64,000 bases of DNA from Halosolutus gelatinilyticus (GCF_023028105.1 NZ_CP095491.1:248001-312000); one strand, 5' to 3'. Positions 1 through 8,726 are shown, numbered from the stretch's first letter. Notes: a model not told the origin generated them from the letters alone. Translations and numbers: made by a program.

Positions 1-472
1 GCTTCGCGTAGTACGACCCCATCGCCTCGCCGAAGACCTTGCTCACGCCGTAATAGGTGTCCGGATTCGGCGGGTCATCGGGGCGGACCACGTCTGGTTT
101 GCCGACCGTCGACTCCGGGCGGATCGGGGAGACGGCGTTGTCCATGTTGACCGCGTGGTTCGAACTCGCGAAGACGACGCGCTCCAGATCGTTCTCGACG
201 GCCGCCTCGTAGGCGTTGTAGACGCCGTCGACGTTCGGCCCCTCGATCGTGTCCCACTCGGCCCGCGGATCGGGGTTGGCAGCGAGGTGGATCAGCACGT
301 CCTGGTCGCCGAGCGCGTCGACGAACTCGTCTCGATCGGCGACCTCGAGCGGCGTCGTGTCCAGATCTTCCGACTCGCTGTGCGAGAAGAGCGTCAGGTC
401 GTCGTCCGGAAACGCCTCGATCGCCTCCCGCCCGACCCGGCCCGACGCACCGGTGATCGCGATGTCGGTCAT
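1..472 (-). CDS. NAD-dependent epimerase/dehydratase (extended SDR), 3' end cut by window
   Basis: The N-terminal 157 residues are present; the C-terminus lies outside the window. The start reads MTDIAITGASGRVGREAI, a Rossmann GxxGxxG nucleotide-binding loop. Later come the stretch VVFASSNHAVN and the catalytic motif YYGVSKVFGE (YxxxK). This arrangement matches extended SDR enzymes of the UDP-glucose 4-epimerase/uronate dehydrogenase type. The FASSNHAV motif is also shared with haloarchaeal NAD-dependent glucose-6-phosphate dehydrogenase (Azf), so a sugar or sugar-phosphate dehydrogenase is a reasonable guess. The exact substrate cannot be decided from this fragment. Confidence 0.85.
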   Translation of the reverse strand, partial: MTDIAITGASGRVGREAIEAFPDDDLTLFSHSESEDLDTTPLEVADRDEFVDALGDQDVLIHLAANPDPRAEWDTIEGPNVDGVYNAYEAAVENDLERVVFASSNHAVNMDNAVSPIRPESTVGKPDVVRPDDPPNPDTYYGVSKVFGEAMGSYYAK

Positions 473-541
473 ACGGGACGGACGCCGACCGGCGTGAAAT
501 AGGTCGGGCCGGCGCGTTCTGGCACGGATTGGATCCGATCC

Positions 542-1555
542 CTACGGTTCGACGACGAGCTTCCCGACGCTCTCGCGCTCTCGCATCGCCGCGAACGCGT
601 TCCCGGTCTCCGCCAGGGGGTATGTCTCGTCGATCGCCGGGTCGAGGTCGCCGGCGGCGACGAGGTCGACGAGTCGCCGGAGGTCGTCCTGGGTCCCCAT
701 CGTCGAGCCGACGATCCGCTTGTGTCCCAGGAACAGATCCGGGACGTCGATCGACGACGCGTTCCCCGCGGTTCGCCCGCAGACGACCATCGTCCCGCCG
801 CGGCGCAGCGCGTCCTGACCGAGGGCGGTGTACTCGCCGCCGAGGTGATTGATCACGGCATCGGCCGGGCCAAGGTCCGCGAGGCTATCGCGGATCTCGT
901 CGGGATCGGTCGACTGGATCCCGTGATCGAGTCCGAGATCGCGGACCCGATCGAGTTTCGCCGCCGACGAGGAGGTGCCGACGGTTCGGGCGCCGACGAT
1001 CGACGCGAGCTGGACGGTCGCGACGCCGACGCCACCGGTCGCGCCCGGGACGAAGACGAGATCGCCGGCGCCGACGTCAGCCCGCCGGAGCATGTGGAAG
1101 GCGGTCAGATACGCCGTCGGAAGCGCTGCCGCGGCGGTCGCGGAGACGCCCGCCGGGCGTTCGAGGAGGCGATCGGCCCGGACGGTCGCGGCCTCGGCGA
1201 GGCCGCCGTGGTACAGCGAGAACTCCTCGCACAGGTTCTCCGGGCCCTCCCTGCAGAACCGGCACGTTCCGCAGGTCTCGTTCGGGCAGAGGACGACCTC
1301 GTCCCCGGGGTCGATTTCCGAGACGTCGTCGCCGACCTCGCGGACGACGCCGGCGACGTCCAGCCCCGTGACGAACGGCAGGTCGGCGGCGTCGACCATC
1401 GCGGAGTCGCCCTCGAGGATCCACAGGTCGTGGCGGTTGATCGCGCAGGCTTCGACGTCGACGACGGCCTCGCCGGGACCGGGGTCGGGGGCCGGCCGAT
1501 CGATCACGCTGACTCCGTCCGGGCCGATCAACTCGGTGAAGGCTGCGGCGCGCAT
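542..1555 (-). CDS. Zinc-dependent alcohol dehydrogenase (MDR family)
   Basis: This 337-residue protein is a medium-chain dehydrogenase/reductase. I chose the internal ATG (MRAAAFTEL) because family members begin there and the 20 codons before it look non-coding. The catalytic-domain Cys-Ala-Ile-Asn-Arg-His-Asp motif comes first. Four clustered cysteines (CPNETCGTCRFCREGPENLC with its flanks) form the structural zinc site. The NAD(P)-binding loop is GATGGVGVATVQLA near residue 150. Quinone oxidoreductases lack the structural zinc site, so an alcohol dehydrogenase-type enzyme is favoured. Substrate unknown. It lies on the same strand as the SDR gene, 69 bases away. Confidence 0.88.
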   Translation of the reverse strand: MRAAAFTELIGPDGVSVIDRPAPDPGPGEAVVDVEACAINRHDLWILEGDSAMVDAADLPFVTGLDVAGVVREVGDDVSEIDPGDEVVLCPNETCGTCRFCREGPENLCEEFSLYHGGLAEAATVRADRLLERPAGVSATAAAALPTAYLTAFHMLRRADVGAGDLVFVPGATGGVGVATVQLASIVGARTVGTSSSAAKLDRVRDLGLDHGIQSTDPDEIRDSLADLGPADAVINHLGGEYTALGQDALRRGGTMVVCGRTAGNASSIDVPDLFLGHKRIVGSTMGTQDDLRRLVDLVAAGDLDPAIDETYPLAETGNAFAAMRERESVGKLVVEP

Positions 1556-1781
1556 CGAGTTCCGAGTCGGCCGCGACGGCAAAGACCCTAGGGGAGGCGG
1601 CACTCGCCGTCGCACCGGCTCTCGTCTCGCATCGATCGCCGTTACCGCGCATCGATGCTCGGTATGATCGTTCCTCGTTTTGCTGTGGTCGCGCGTACGC
1701 GAGGAAGTCGCCGAACTCGTCGAACCGATCGCGCCGCGTGATCGGCCGTCGTCGAACGCGTCGGTTCCGGCGGCCGACGTC

Positions 1782-3071
1782 CTACTCCGGATTCGGCGAC
1801 GGAAGCGCGCGAAGGCGTCGTGGCGGAACGAAGTAGTTCGCCCTATTGCGCACCGTCATGTACTGGAGGATGCCGTTGTTCGTCCGGGCGCCGACGGCCC
1901 CGTCGGTGAGATCGCTGCCGGTCATCGCCTCGCGCGTCGCGACGAAGTCGGCGATCGATCGCTGGTGGGCGAGAAAGTGCAGGCCGGCCTGATCGTCGTC
2001 GGTCGAGTTGAAGTCCCGCCGGAGGATGATGGGATCGCCGTCCTCGCGGGCGCGGCCGGCCTTCTGGGCGTGGCCGACGATGCCGCTCGTTCGGGCGTCC
2101 TCTTCGGCCCGATCGATGCAGTCCTCGACGCCGCTGGCGTTCCCGAGGTTGTGACCGGCGCCCTCGACGCGATTCTCCGCGGCGTGGGCCGGGCAGAACA
2201 TTTTGGCCACGCGCTGCTCGCGGCTGTCCTGTTCGTACCACTGGTCTAAGTGCAGGTGGATCTTCGAGAGGTGGGTCGTCGTCCCGCCCGCGAACGGGCC
2301 GTCCTCGATCGTGACGCGGTCCTCGCTGGCCTGGTTGCGCTTGAAGCCGGACTTGAACCCCATGAACAGCGGCGCGTCCTCGGGGACGGGTTCGGAGTTC
2401 GGAATCCCCCGGATGCCCTCCTGGTTCTTCGCCGGGAGGCCGTCGCCGATAAAGCCCGTCCGGCGGTCGGCGACCTCGAAAACGTCCTCGAACGTTCCCT
2501 CGACCCCGATGCCGTTCACCTCGTCGAGCTCGCCGGTCAGCGCCTCCTCCGCGCTCAGGACGACGTGGCCGCGGTCGCTGGCGAGGTGGACGAGCGCGTC
2601 GAACCCGTCGAGCTCCGGGTCCTCGATCGGCGTCAGGGCTTCCGGTTCCGGAAGGTCGACCGACTCGGGAAGGGCGTCGTCGAACCGGTCGAAGTAGGCG
2701 GGGCCGTACCCGATCGTCAGCACGAGGCCGTCGTTGCCGTATCGGTACGCCCGCTCGACGCTCGCCAGCGCGTCCTCGAGCCGGGTACGTTCCTCGCCCG
2801 AGGGGCCGTCGCCGACGTATTCGAGGCCGAGCAGGAGGTGGTGTTCCGGCGGCGTGACGTTCCCGTGATCGTCGGCCGCCAGGTACTCGTTCCAGGCGTG
2901 CTGACGGTCTGGTCGCTCCTCGGGAGCGAGGTCGGCCTGCGGCACGTCAGCGTCTTCGCGCCCCATACAGGCGGCGAGCGCGCTCGCGCCGCCGATCGCG
3001 ACCGCGGTTCGGACGAACGCTCGACGGGAGAGGCCGCGGGCCACGCCGGGAGGGGAACCGGACCCTGTCAT
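1782..3071 (-). CDS. Tat-exported DyP-peroxidase-like lipoprotein
   Basis: The 429-residue protein starts with a twin-arginine signal (LSRRAFVRTA), a hydrophobic stretch and a lipobox ending ALAAC, so it should be a Tat-exported membrane-anchored lipoprotein. The mature part resembles dye-decolourising peroxidases: an LGLEYVG/LTIGYGPAYFDRF segment, a GFKSG segment near residue 240, and a C-terminal part with GHAQKAGRAREDG, LRRDFN and AGLHFLAHQRSIADF. In typical DyP enzymes the GFKSG position reads GxxDG with a catalytic aspartate; here it is serine, so peroxidase activity is doubtful. The histidine in GHAQKAG may be the haem ligand. The start at 3071 is set by the Tat signal; upstream codons in frame run antisense through the next gene. 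Confidence 0.72.
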   Translation of the reverse strand: MTGSGSPPGVARGLSRRAFVRTAVAIGGASALAACMGREDADVPQADLAPEERPDRQHAWNEYLAADDHGNVTPPEHHLLLGLEYVGDGPSGEERTRLEDALASVERAYRYGNDGLVLTIGYGPAYFDRFDDALPESVDLPEPEALTPIEDPELDGFDALVHLASDRGHVVLSAEEALTGELDEVNGIGVEGTFEDVFEVADRRTGFIGDGLPAKNQEGIRGIPNSEPVPEDAPLFMGFKSGFKRNQASEDRVTIEDGPFAGGTTTHLSKIHLHLDQWYEQDSREQRVAKMFCPAHAAENRVEGAGHNLGNASGVEDCIDRAEEDARTSGIVGHAQKAGRAREDGDPIILRRDFNSTDDDQAGLHFLAHQRSIADFVATREAMTGSDLTDGAVGARTNNGILQYMTVRNRANYFVPPRRLRALPSPNPE

Positions 3072-3182
3072 AGTCACTCCTCGGAACCGAGCGACAAAGG
3101 GGGTTTTGGTGTCACCGGCAACCCGATCCGCCGGCCCGCGCAACCGACACACCCATCTCCGCGGGCGGTGTACGCTGCTAGC

Positions 3183-3629
3183 ATGGATCAGGCAGAAGTG
3201 TTCGAAGAGATCGACGCCCCGCCAGAGGTGGTCTGGGACGTGCTCCTCGAGTTCGACCAGTACCCGTCGTGGAACCCGTTCATCCGATCGATCGAGGGCG
3301 ACGCCGTCGAAGGCGAACGACTTCGGGTTCGGATCGATCCCCCGGAGTCGCGGCCGGTGACGTTCGAACCCGAGGTTATCGCCGTCGAGGAGGGACGACG
3401 ACTCGTCTGGCAGGGCCGACTCGGCGTCCCGTTCGCCTTCGACGGCTACCACGAGTTCCACCTCGAACCGATCGACGACGGCGAACGGACGCGGTTGCTC
3501 CACCGGGAGACCGTCCGGGGCGCGCTCGTCCCGCTCCTGTTCGACAGGAACGAGACCGGACGCGGGTTTCGGGCGATGAACGAGGCGATCAAGGCGCGCG
3601 CCGAGGGGCGGGTGAACGCGCCGGCGTGA
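3183..3629 (+). CDS. SRPBCC (START/Bet v1-fold) protein, copy 1
   Basis: This 148-residue protein is a polyketide-cyclase/dehydrase-type SRPBCC domain. Motifs are IDAPPEVVWDVLLEF, YPSWNPFI and GRRLVWQGRLG, followed by the C-terminal helix RGFRAMNEAIKARAEGR. These proteins bind hydrophobic ligands in a deep pocket; no ligand can be assigned here. It is followed 73 bases later by a clear paralogue of nearly the same length, so the pair arose by tandem duplication. It is transcribed divergently from the DyP-like gene. Confidence 0.88.
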   Translation: MDQAEVFEEIDAPPEVVWDVLLEFDQYPSWNPFIRSIEGDAVEGERLRVRIDPPESRPVTFEPEVIAVEEGRRLVWQGRLGVPFAFDGYHEFHLEPIDDGERTRLLHRETVRGALVPLLFDRNETGRGFRAMNEAIKARAEGRVNAPA

Positions 3630-3702
3630 CGGTCCCGATCGGATCGAGATCCGTCCTCCCGCTAGCGGCAGTCTCATCCCTTCGAGACGCCTCCTATCGG
3701 TG

Positions 3703-4140
3703 ATGACCGAACTCGTCGCGTCGATCTCGATCGACGCACCGCCGGCCGTGGTCTGGTCCGTCCTGTCCGATTTCGACGCCTACCCGTCGTGGAACCCGTT
3801 CATCCCGACGATAGAAGGAGACGCCATCACCGGCACTCGACTCCGCGTTCGGATCGAACCGCCGGACTCGCGCGCGGCGACGCTCCGACCGCGGGTGCTC
3901 GAAGCGACTCCCGGCCGACGGCTGGTCTGGCTCGGTCGACTCGGACTTCCGGGGTTGTTCGACGGCAAACACGCGTTCGAACTCGAAGCTCTCCCAGACG
4001 ATCGGACGCGGTTCACCCAGCGCGAGACGTTCCACGGCCTCCTCGTCGGTCTGCTGCTCGACGAGTCGAACGTCCGCCGAGGGTTCGAGGCGATGAACGA
4101 GGCGATAAAAACCCGCGCGGAGGCGCGCGTCGTGGCCTGA
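3703..4140 (+). CDS. SRPBCC (START/Bet v1-fold) protein, copy 2
   Basis: This 145-residue protein is the paralogue of the gene just upstream. It shares IDAPPAVVWSVL, YPSWNPFI, IEGDAITGTRLRVRI, GRRLVWLGRLG and the final helix GFEAMNEAIKTRAEAR. A GTG codon directly before the ATG is an alternative start, but the ATG at 3703 places the N-terminus as in copy 1. Sequence differences are concentrated in the middle of the domain around the predicted ligand pocket, which may mean altered ligand preference. That is an inference only. Confidence 0.88.
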   Translation: MTELVASISIDAPPAVVWSVLSDFDAYPSWNPFIPTIEGDAITGTRLRVRIEPPDSRAATLRPRVLEATPGRRLVWLGRLGLPGLFDGKHAFELEALPDDRTRFTQRETFHGLLVGLLLDESNVRRGFEAMNEAIKTRAEARVVA

Positions 4141-4212
4141 CGGCGTTCGAACCGCGGCAAACGGGAATCGCCGGCGAAGCGATCGCCCGCGGAAACGCGA
4201 TCGCTCTCGGGA

Positions 4213-4887
4213 CTACGACTCCGTGGCGGGGCCGGCCAGATCGGGGATCGCCGCGAGGGTCTCGATCTCGTGGGTCGGCCTCGCGGCCGTCCACTCCTCG
4301 TACCCGACCGCGTGATCGCGCCAGATGTACGCCGAGTCGATGCCCGCGGCGTCGGCGGCTTCGACGTCCACCCAGGTGTCGCCCACGTACAGCGGGTTCG
4401 TCGCGCCGAGTTCCTCCAGCGCGAGTTCGAGGTAGTACGGGGTCGGTTTCTTCCGATCGATGCCCTCGATCGTCGGCTCGCGGCCGTACCAGGGGTTGAA
4501 TCCGTTCAGGTCGAAGTAATCGAGAATGTTCCCGATCGTCTCGTGCTGGTTGTTGCTGACGATCGCCTTCGCCGTCTCGAGGGCGTCAACGACGTCGACG
4601 TCGTCGTAGAGTCGCTTCCGACCCGCCCGGATCTCCTCGAGCTGGGCGTCGATCGCCGCGCGCTCGCGGGCGATCCAGAGGTCCTGCGGGTCGACGCCGT
4701 GCTCGTCGGCGGTGCGGTGCAGCGAGTCGACGGTCGGTCCCAGCAGCGTCTCGACGTGGTCGTCCGCCGGATCGGTGACGCCGACCTCCTCGAACGCGGC
4801 TCGACCCGCTTCGATCAGCGCGTCGCGGTCCGTCGGTGTCGTCAGCACGCCGTCGTTGTCGAAGACGATCGCATCGTAGTCCGTCAT
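4213..4887 (-). CDS. HAD-superfamily hydrolase
   Basis: This 224-residue protein shows all HAD motifs: motif I DAIVFDNDGVLT near the N-terminus, motif II SNNQ around residue 110, the motif III lysine in KKPTPYYLELALEELG, and motif IV YVGDTWVDVEAA. The helical cap between motifs I and II places it in subfamily I with phosphoglycolate-phosphatase-like enzymes. It probably hydrolyses a small phosphorylated metabolite. The motif I nucleophile is the first Asp of DNDG. Substrate unknown. Confidence 0.9.
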   Translation of the reverse strand: MTDYDAIVFDNDGVLTTPTDRDALIEAGRAAFEEVGVTDPADDHVETLLGPTVDSLHRTADEHGVDPQDLWIARERAAIDAQLEEIRAGRKRLYDDVDVVDALETAKAIVSNNQHETIGNILDYFDLNGFNPWYGREPTIEGIDRKKPTPYYLELALEELGATNPLYVGDTWVDVEAADAAGIDSAYIWRDHAVGYEEWTAARPTHEIETLAAIPDLAGPATES

Positions 4888-5045
4888 ACCGAGTGCGCGA
4901 CGCTAGGACGCGAGACGGTATCGTCGTTGTGTTCTCGCGCGATCGGCCGGAGGTTGAAGTACCGAAAGGCGGCCAGTGCCGGCGATGCATCACGACAGGG
5001 TGCGGCCCGAACCGACCACCGAACCGTCCGACGGGGGCCGAACCG

Positions 5046-5585
5046 ATGGGACATAGAGCGCTCGTCGCCTACCGGCGGCCGGACCACCTCTACGATCTCA
5101 GATACAGCCACTGGGGCGCGAACGATCTCTCCCTCGCGACGTCGATCACGGCCGAAACCCCGCTGGCGGACGGCGCCGTCGCGGCCGACCTGCTGGCGGA
5201 CGCGATCGCTCGCGATCGGATCCTCGCCGACTACCTCGACCCCTGCGTTCACGAGGCGCTGTACGTGGTCGACCCCGCGGACGACTACGCGATCGCCACC
5301 TACCGCGTCTGCTGGCTCGAGTGGGGCGACGGCCACGACGGCGGCCGCGGCGCGATCGTCGACGTCGCGCCCGGCAGCGCGGACCGCGATCTCCGGACGT
5401 GGTTTCGCGCGACCAAGACCGTCCTGGGAGACGTCGTCGAGATGGGGGGCCTCTCCAGGCGCGCCGCGCTGGCGTACCTCGAAGCGCGCGTCTGCGAGGA
5501 TCAGGGCGGAACGGTGTACACCTACGATGGGTCGATCGGCGCGGACGAGCCTCGGCCCGATCACTGGCGAGAAAGCGGCGGGTGA
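5046..5585 (+). CDS. Conserved haloarchaeal protein (DUF6735-like)
   Basis: This 179-residue protein begins MGHRALVAYRRPDHLYDLRY and has the conserved-looking segments SHWGANDL, HEALYVVD and TYRVCWLEWGD. It resembles a haloarchaea-specific uncharacterised family (DUF6735, named from memory). There is no signal peptide or membrane segment, so it should be cytoplasmic. It is convergent with the MutS-like gene, with a gap of only about 20 bases. Function unknown. Confidence 0.8.
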   Translation: MGHRALVAYRRPDHLYDLRYSHWGANDLSLATSITAETPLADGAVAADLLADAIARDRILADYLDPCVHEALYVVDPADDYAIATYRVCWLEWGDGHDGGRGAIVDVAPGSADRDLRTWFRATKTVLGDVVEMGGLSRRAALAYLEARVCEDQGGTVYTYDGSIGADEPRPDHWRESGG

Positions 5586-5606
5586 TCGGTCGACCGGGTT
5601 CGGATG

Positions 5607-7454
5607 TCACTCGCTCCAGCGGGCGTCCGCCAGCGTCCGCTGGACGACGTCGTTGCCGACGGCCTCCGCGAGGGTCTCGAAGCCGGCGCGTTCGGCTCGA
5701 TCGGACGCGTTCGCGACCAGCCGCGAGACGATGAACTCCGGCGTCGATCGACCCACCGTGTCGAACCGCGGCTGGTAGTCGACCAGGAGTTCGAGGTCGG
5801 GGTTCAGCCCCTCGGCGAAGATGCCGTCCACCCGCGCCTCGGGCGGCAGGGGTTCCAGATCGTCCGCGAGGTGGGTGACGAACACGCCCAGCGCGTCCCG
5901 GTCGACCGACAGCGTCACGAGGCCGTGCAGCAGGTCGGCCGCGCTCCCCGGCTCCGTGATGGCCTCGAACTCGTCGACGAGCATCAGGGTACGCCCGCCG
6001 GTCGACAGCGGCGGCACGATCGATCGCAGCGTCGACTCGAGGACGCCGGCGTTGAAACTCGCGTGGCGGCGGTGGAAGACGAGCGAATCGACGGGCGTCA
6101 CCTCAGCCCGATCGGCCGGCACGGGGAGCCCCATCGCGGCGAGCAGGACGACCTGACACAGCGTCTCGAGCAGCGTCGTCTTCCCGCCGCTGTTCGCGCC
6201 GGTCAACACCGCGACGTGCTCCTCGCCCGGCGGCGCCTCGATGCTCTCCGGGACGTTCGTGACGCCGTGATCGCCGAGGCCGTAGGTGATCGGCTGCACC
6301 GACTCGTCCTCGCGATCGCCTCCGGCTCGCGCTGCGGTGCCGTCCTCGCGGTCGTCTCTGACTCTCGCTGCGGTGCCGTCCTCCCGCGTCACGAGCGTGA
6401 GGTTGCGGGCGTTGACGACCGAGACGGCCGCCTCGTCCCCCTCGACGAACGCCGGTCGCGTACAGCCGTACGCGAGCGCGAACCGGGCGAGCGACAGGTG
6501 GAGCGCGATGTCGTCGACGGCCGCGATCGCCTGCTCGACGGCCTCGCTGCTCTCCGCCAGCGTCTCCTCGAACTCGCTCGCCACGGTCTCCTCGCGCTCG
6601 TCGATCGCGTCGGTCAGATCGGAGCGGAGCGTTCGGAGCGTCCCGCCGACGAAGTCGGTCGCGTCGGCCGCGTCGGTCGGCATCGCCTCGCGCACCTGGT
6701 CGATCGTCGCGTCAGTCGCTCCCAGGAGGTGATCCTCGAACGCCTCGCGGAACTGCCCGACGTCGCGAACGCCGTCCGAGCGCAGGTCCTCGATCAGTTC
6801 GAGCGCGTTCGCGTCCATGTCCTCGATGGCGCCGAGCGCGTCTCGCAGTCGGTCGAGTTCCTCGTCAGCATCCTCACGAACCCGGCCCCGCTCGCCGTCG
6901 AGCGCAGCGAGCGCGGCCGCGGCCTCGGCGAGGCGCTCGCGCTCGAGTTCCGCGATCGCTTCGAAGGGGCCGGAGTCGACGCCCGCATCGAGGAGTGCGA
7001 GCGCGGCCTCGACGGCGGCGTGGTCGCTGCCGTCGCGCTCATCGTAGCGCTCGTAGGCGTCGAGGACGGCCTCACGATCGGCATCGTCGAGGGCCGCCCA
7101 GGCGTCGCGCGCGGCGAGGACGTCGTCGAGACGAGCCGCCATCGCCGCGCGGTTCGTGAGCGGCGTGAGTACGCGGATCCGATCGGCCGCTCGCTGCGTC
7201 ACGGCGTGGTCCACGGCCAGGTCGAGCAGTTCCTTGTACGCCGATCGGGCGTCGCTCGTCGCCAGGATATCCATCCCCTCGCCGCCGGTCGCCCGGCGCA
7301 GGATGCGCGTCGCCCGGCCGCGGGGGAGCCCCGCGTCCGCGAGCGCGCGAACGTCACCGCTCTCGATCGCCTCGATCGCCCGCTCTCGACCGAGTTCCTC
7401 GATCAGCGTCGCTCGCGTCTTCGGACCGACCCCCCAGTACTCCTCGAGTCGCAT
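5607..7454 (-). CDS. MutS-family ATPase with N-terminal helix-hairpin-helix (MutS5/MutS2-like)
   Basis: The 615-residue protein begins with a helix-hairpin-helix segment (YWGVGPKTRATLIEELG). A long helical lever/clamp-like region follows. The C-terminal MutS ATPase domain has Walker A GANSGGKTTLLE near residue 417 and Walker B TLMLVDEFEAI near residue 490. The mismatch-recognition and connector domains of canonical MutS1 are absent, so it belongs with the MutS5/MutS2-like archaeal group. Those proteins are linked to recombination control or to still undefined repair rather than classical mismatch repair. A 36-base tandem duplication encoding repeated REDGTAAR units lies before the ATPase domain and looks like a flexible insert. 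Confidence 0.85.
   Translation of the reverse strand: MRLEEYWGVGPKTRATLIEELGRERAIEAIESGDVRALADAGLPRGRATRILRRATGGEGMDILATSDARSAYKELLDLAVDHAVTQRAADRIRVLTPLTNRAAMAARLDDVLAARDAWAALDDADREAVLDAYERYDERDGSDHAAVEAALALLDAGVDSGPFEAIAELERERLAEAAAALAALDGERGRVREDADEELDRLRDALGAIEDMDANALELIEDLRSDGVRDVGQFREAFEDHLLGATDATIDQVREAMPTDAADATDFVGGTLRTLRSDLTDAIDEREETVASEFEETLAESSEAVEQAIAAVDDIALHLSLARFALAYGCTRPAFVEGDEAAVSVVNARNLTLVTREDGTAARVRDDREDGTAARAGGDREDESVQPITYGLGDHGVTNVPESIEAPPGEEHVAVLTGANSGGKTTLLETLCQVVLLAAMGLPVPADRAEVTPVDSLVFHRRHASFNAGVLESTLRSIVPPLSTGGRTLMLVDEFEAITEPGSAADLLHGLVTLSVDRDALGVFVTHLADDLEPLPPEARVDGIFAEGLNPDLELLVDYQPRFDTVGRSTPEFIVSRLVANASDRAERAGFETLAEAVGNDVVQRTLADARWSE
6330..6383 (-). repeat. 36-bp period tandem repeat inside the MutS-like gene
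   Basis: An 18-base block (cgctgcggtgccgtcctc on the + strand) occurs at 6330-6347 and again at 6366-6383, a spacing of exactly 36 bases. The translated product has two REDGTAAR units, TREDGTAARVRD and DREDGTAARAGG, followed by a partial DREDESV. The period is a multiple of three, so the reading frame is kept. It lies in a linker and not in the ATPase motifs. Confidence 0.85.
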
Positions 7455-7586
7455 ACCCGTAGGTTCGAGCGAACCGCCTTCAACGCTCTGCCCGCCGTCG
7501 CGACCGGACGCGTCCGATGAACGAGAGAAAACTGTCAGGCTGTTGTAAACGGCAGCGCTTTTTCGTCGCGTCTCGAACGCGACCGT

Positions 7587-8477
7587 ATGTCAACGGACGG
7601 CACTCGCTCCGCGATCGACCGCGATCGGCGCTCGTTTCGCTACTACCGCAACGCCGTCGAGCGCCACTGGGATCCCCACGAGATCGACCTCGAACCCGAT
7701 CGCGAGGCGATTTCCGACGCGCCGCCGGTCGCGTTCGACGGCCTGCGCGAGACCCTGGCCCTATTCGGTGCGGGCGAGGAGGCCGTTACGGAAGACCTCT
7801 CGCCGCTCGCGGTCGTCCTCGGTGACGTCGCCGACCAGCAGTTCGTCACGACGCAACTGTACGAGGAGGCCAAACACGCCGACTTCTTCGATCGGTACTG
7901 GCGCACCGTGATCAACCCGGAAGAAGAGCGGCGCGAACTCGAGCGGTCCTCGCCGGGCGACGATCGGTGGTTCTCCGAGCCCTACGACGAACTGTTCGAG
8001 CGCAACGACGCTGCGATGCACCGACTGCTCGTCGACGACACGCCCGAAAACCGCGCGATCGCGTACTGCCACTACCACATGGCGATCGAGGGCATCCTCG
8101 CTCAGACGGGCTACTACGGCGTCCAATCGAACTTCAGCGGCGACTACGAGGAGCTACCGAAGCTGCCGGGGCTCGTCGAGGGCTTCTCGAAGATCCGCAG
8201 CGACGAGGGCCGTCACGTCGGCTTCGGCATGTGGAAGCTCAAGACGCTGGTGCGCGACGAGGGCGTCGACCCGCAACTCGTCGAGGAGACCGTCGGCGAA
8301 CTGGCGATGCTCGTCCAGCGGATCGTCGGCGGCGCCTCGGAGGACGACGCGACCGGCCTCGACGAGGCCGAACTGGTGAGCTACGCCGCCGAGAAGCACG
8401 CCCAGCGGACGGAACAGATCACCGACGCCACCGCGGAGATGCCCGACGTCGACGAACTCGTGAAACTGGACGGGTAG
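7587..8477 (+). CDS. Ribonucleotide-reductase R2-like di-metal protein
   Basis: This 296-residue protein has the ferritin-like four-helix pattern of class I RNR small subunits. The metal ligands are visible as YEEAKHADFF (ExxH) near residue 95, YHMAIEGILAQTGYY and SDEGRHVGFG (ExxH) further on. No large subunit is next to it, and the length and the GYYG motif resemble the R2-like ligand-binding oxidase (R2lox) group. It could therefore be an oxidase and not a radical-generating RNR subunit. The TATA-like string gctttttcg lies about 30 bases before the ATG. The call as R2-fold is firm; the choice between RNR beta and R2lox is not. Confidence 0.8.
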   Translation: MSTDGTRSAIDRDRRSFRYYRNAVERHWDPHEIDLEPDREAISDAPPVAFDGLRETLALFGAGEEAVTEDLSPLAVVLGDVADQQFVTTQLYEEAKHADFFDRYWRTVINPEEERRELERSSPGDDRWFSEPYDELFERNDAAMHRLLVDDTPENRAIAYCHYHMAIEGILAQTGYYGVQSNFSGDYEELPKLPGLVEGFSKIRSDEGRHVGFGMWKLKTLVRDEGVDPQLVEETVGELAMLVQRIVGGASEDDATGLDEAELVSYAAEKHAQRTEQITDATAEMPDVDELVKLDG

Positions 8478-8717
8478 CGCAGATTCGACACGACCAGCCC
8501 GATCACCACGTTCGTGCCGATCCGATCGCGGTAACGATCGGTCGGTCGATCGACGCCCGGTCGATCGCCCTCGAATTGGCCGCTACCGACCGGAACGGAA
8601 CGACGATCGCGATTCGACGCCGCCGGAGTCGATCGCCTTCGGGCGACTGGCCGGTGGTGCGCACGAACGTGCACAAAAATCGGCGTCGAACGCCGCCGGG
8701 GAAGCACAAACACGGGG

Positions 8718-8726
8718 ATTTTTATC
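8718..8726 (+). promoter_or_regulatory. TATA box of purF
   Basis: The AT-rich string tttttatcg is centred about 28 bases before the purF ATG at 8750, the normal archaeal TATA distance for a leaderless or nearly leaderless transcript. It stands out in a GC-rich 272-base intergenic stretch in which I see no gene. Confidence 0.6.

Noticed and set aside
1782-3677. A 631-codon frame containing the DyP-like gene
   Set aside because: The first about 200 codons run antisense through the SRPBCC gene and lack protein-family character; the Tat signal at 3071 marks the true start.
5604-7520. Plus-strand frame of 638 codons opposite the MutS-like gene
   Set aside because: Arg/Gly/Val-rich antisense product without domains; the minus strand encodes a MutS ATPase with Walker motifs.
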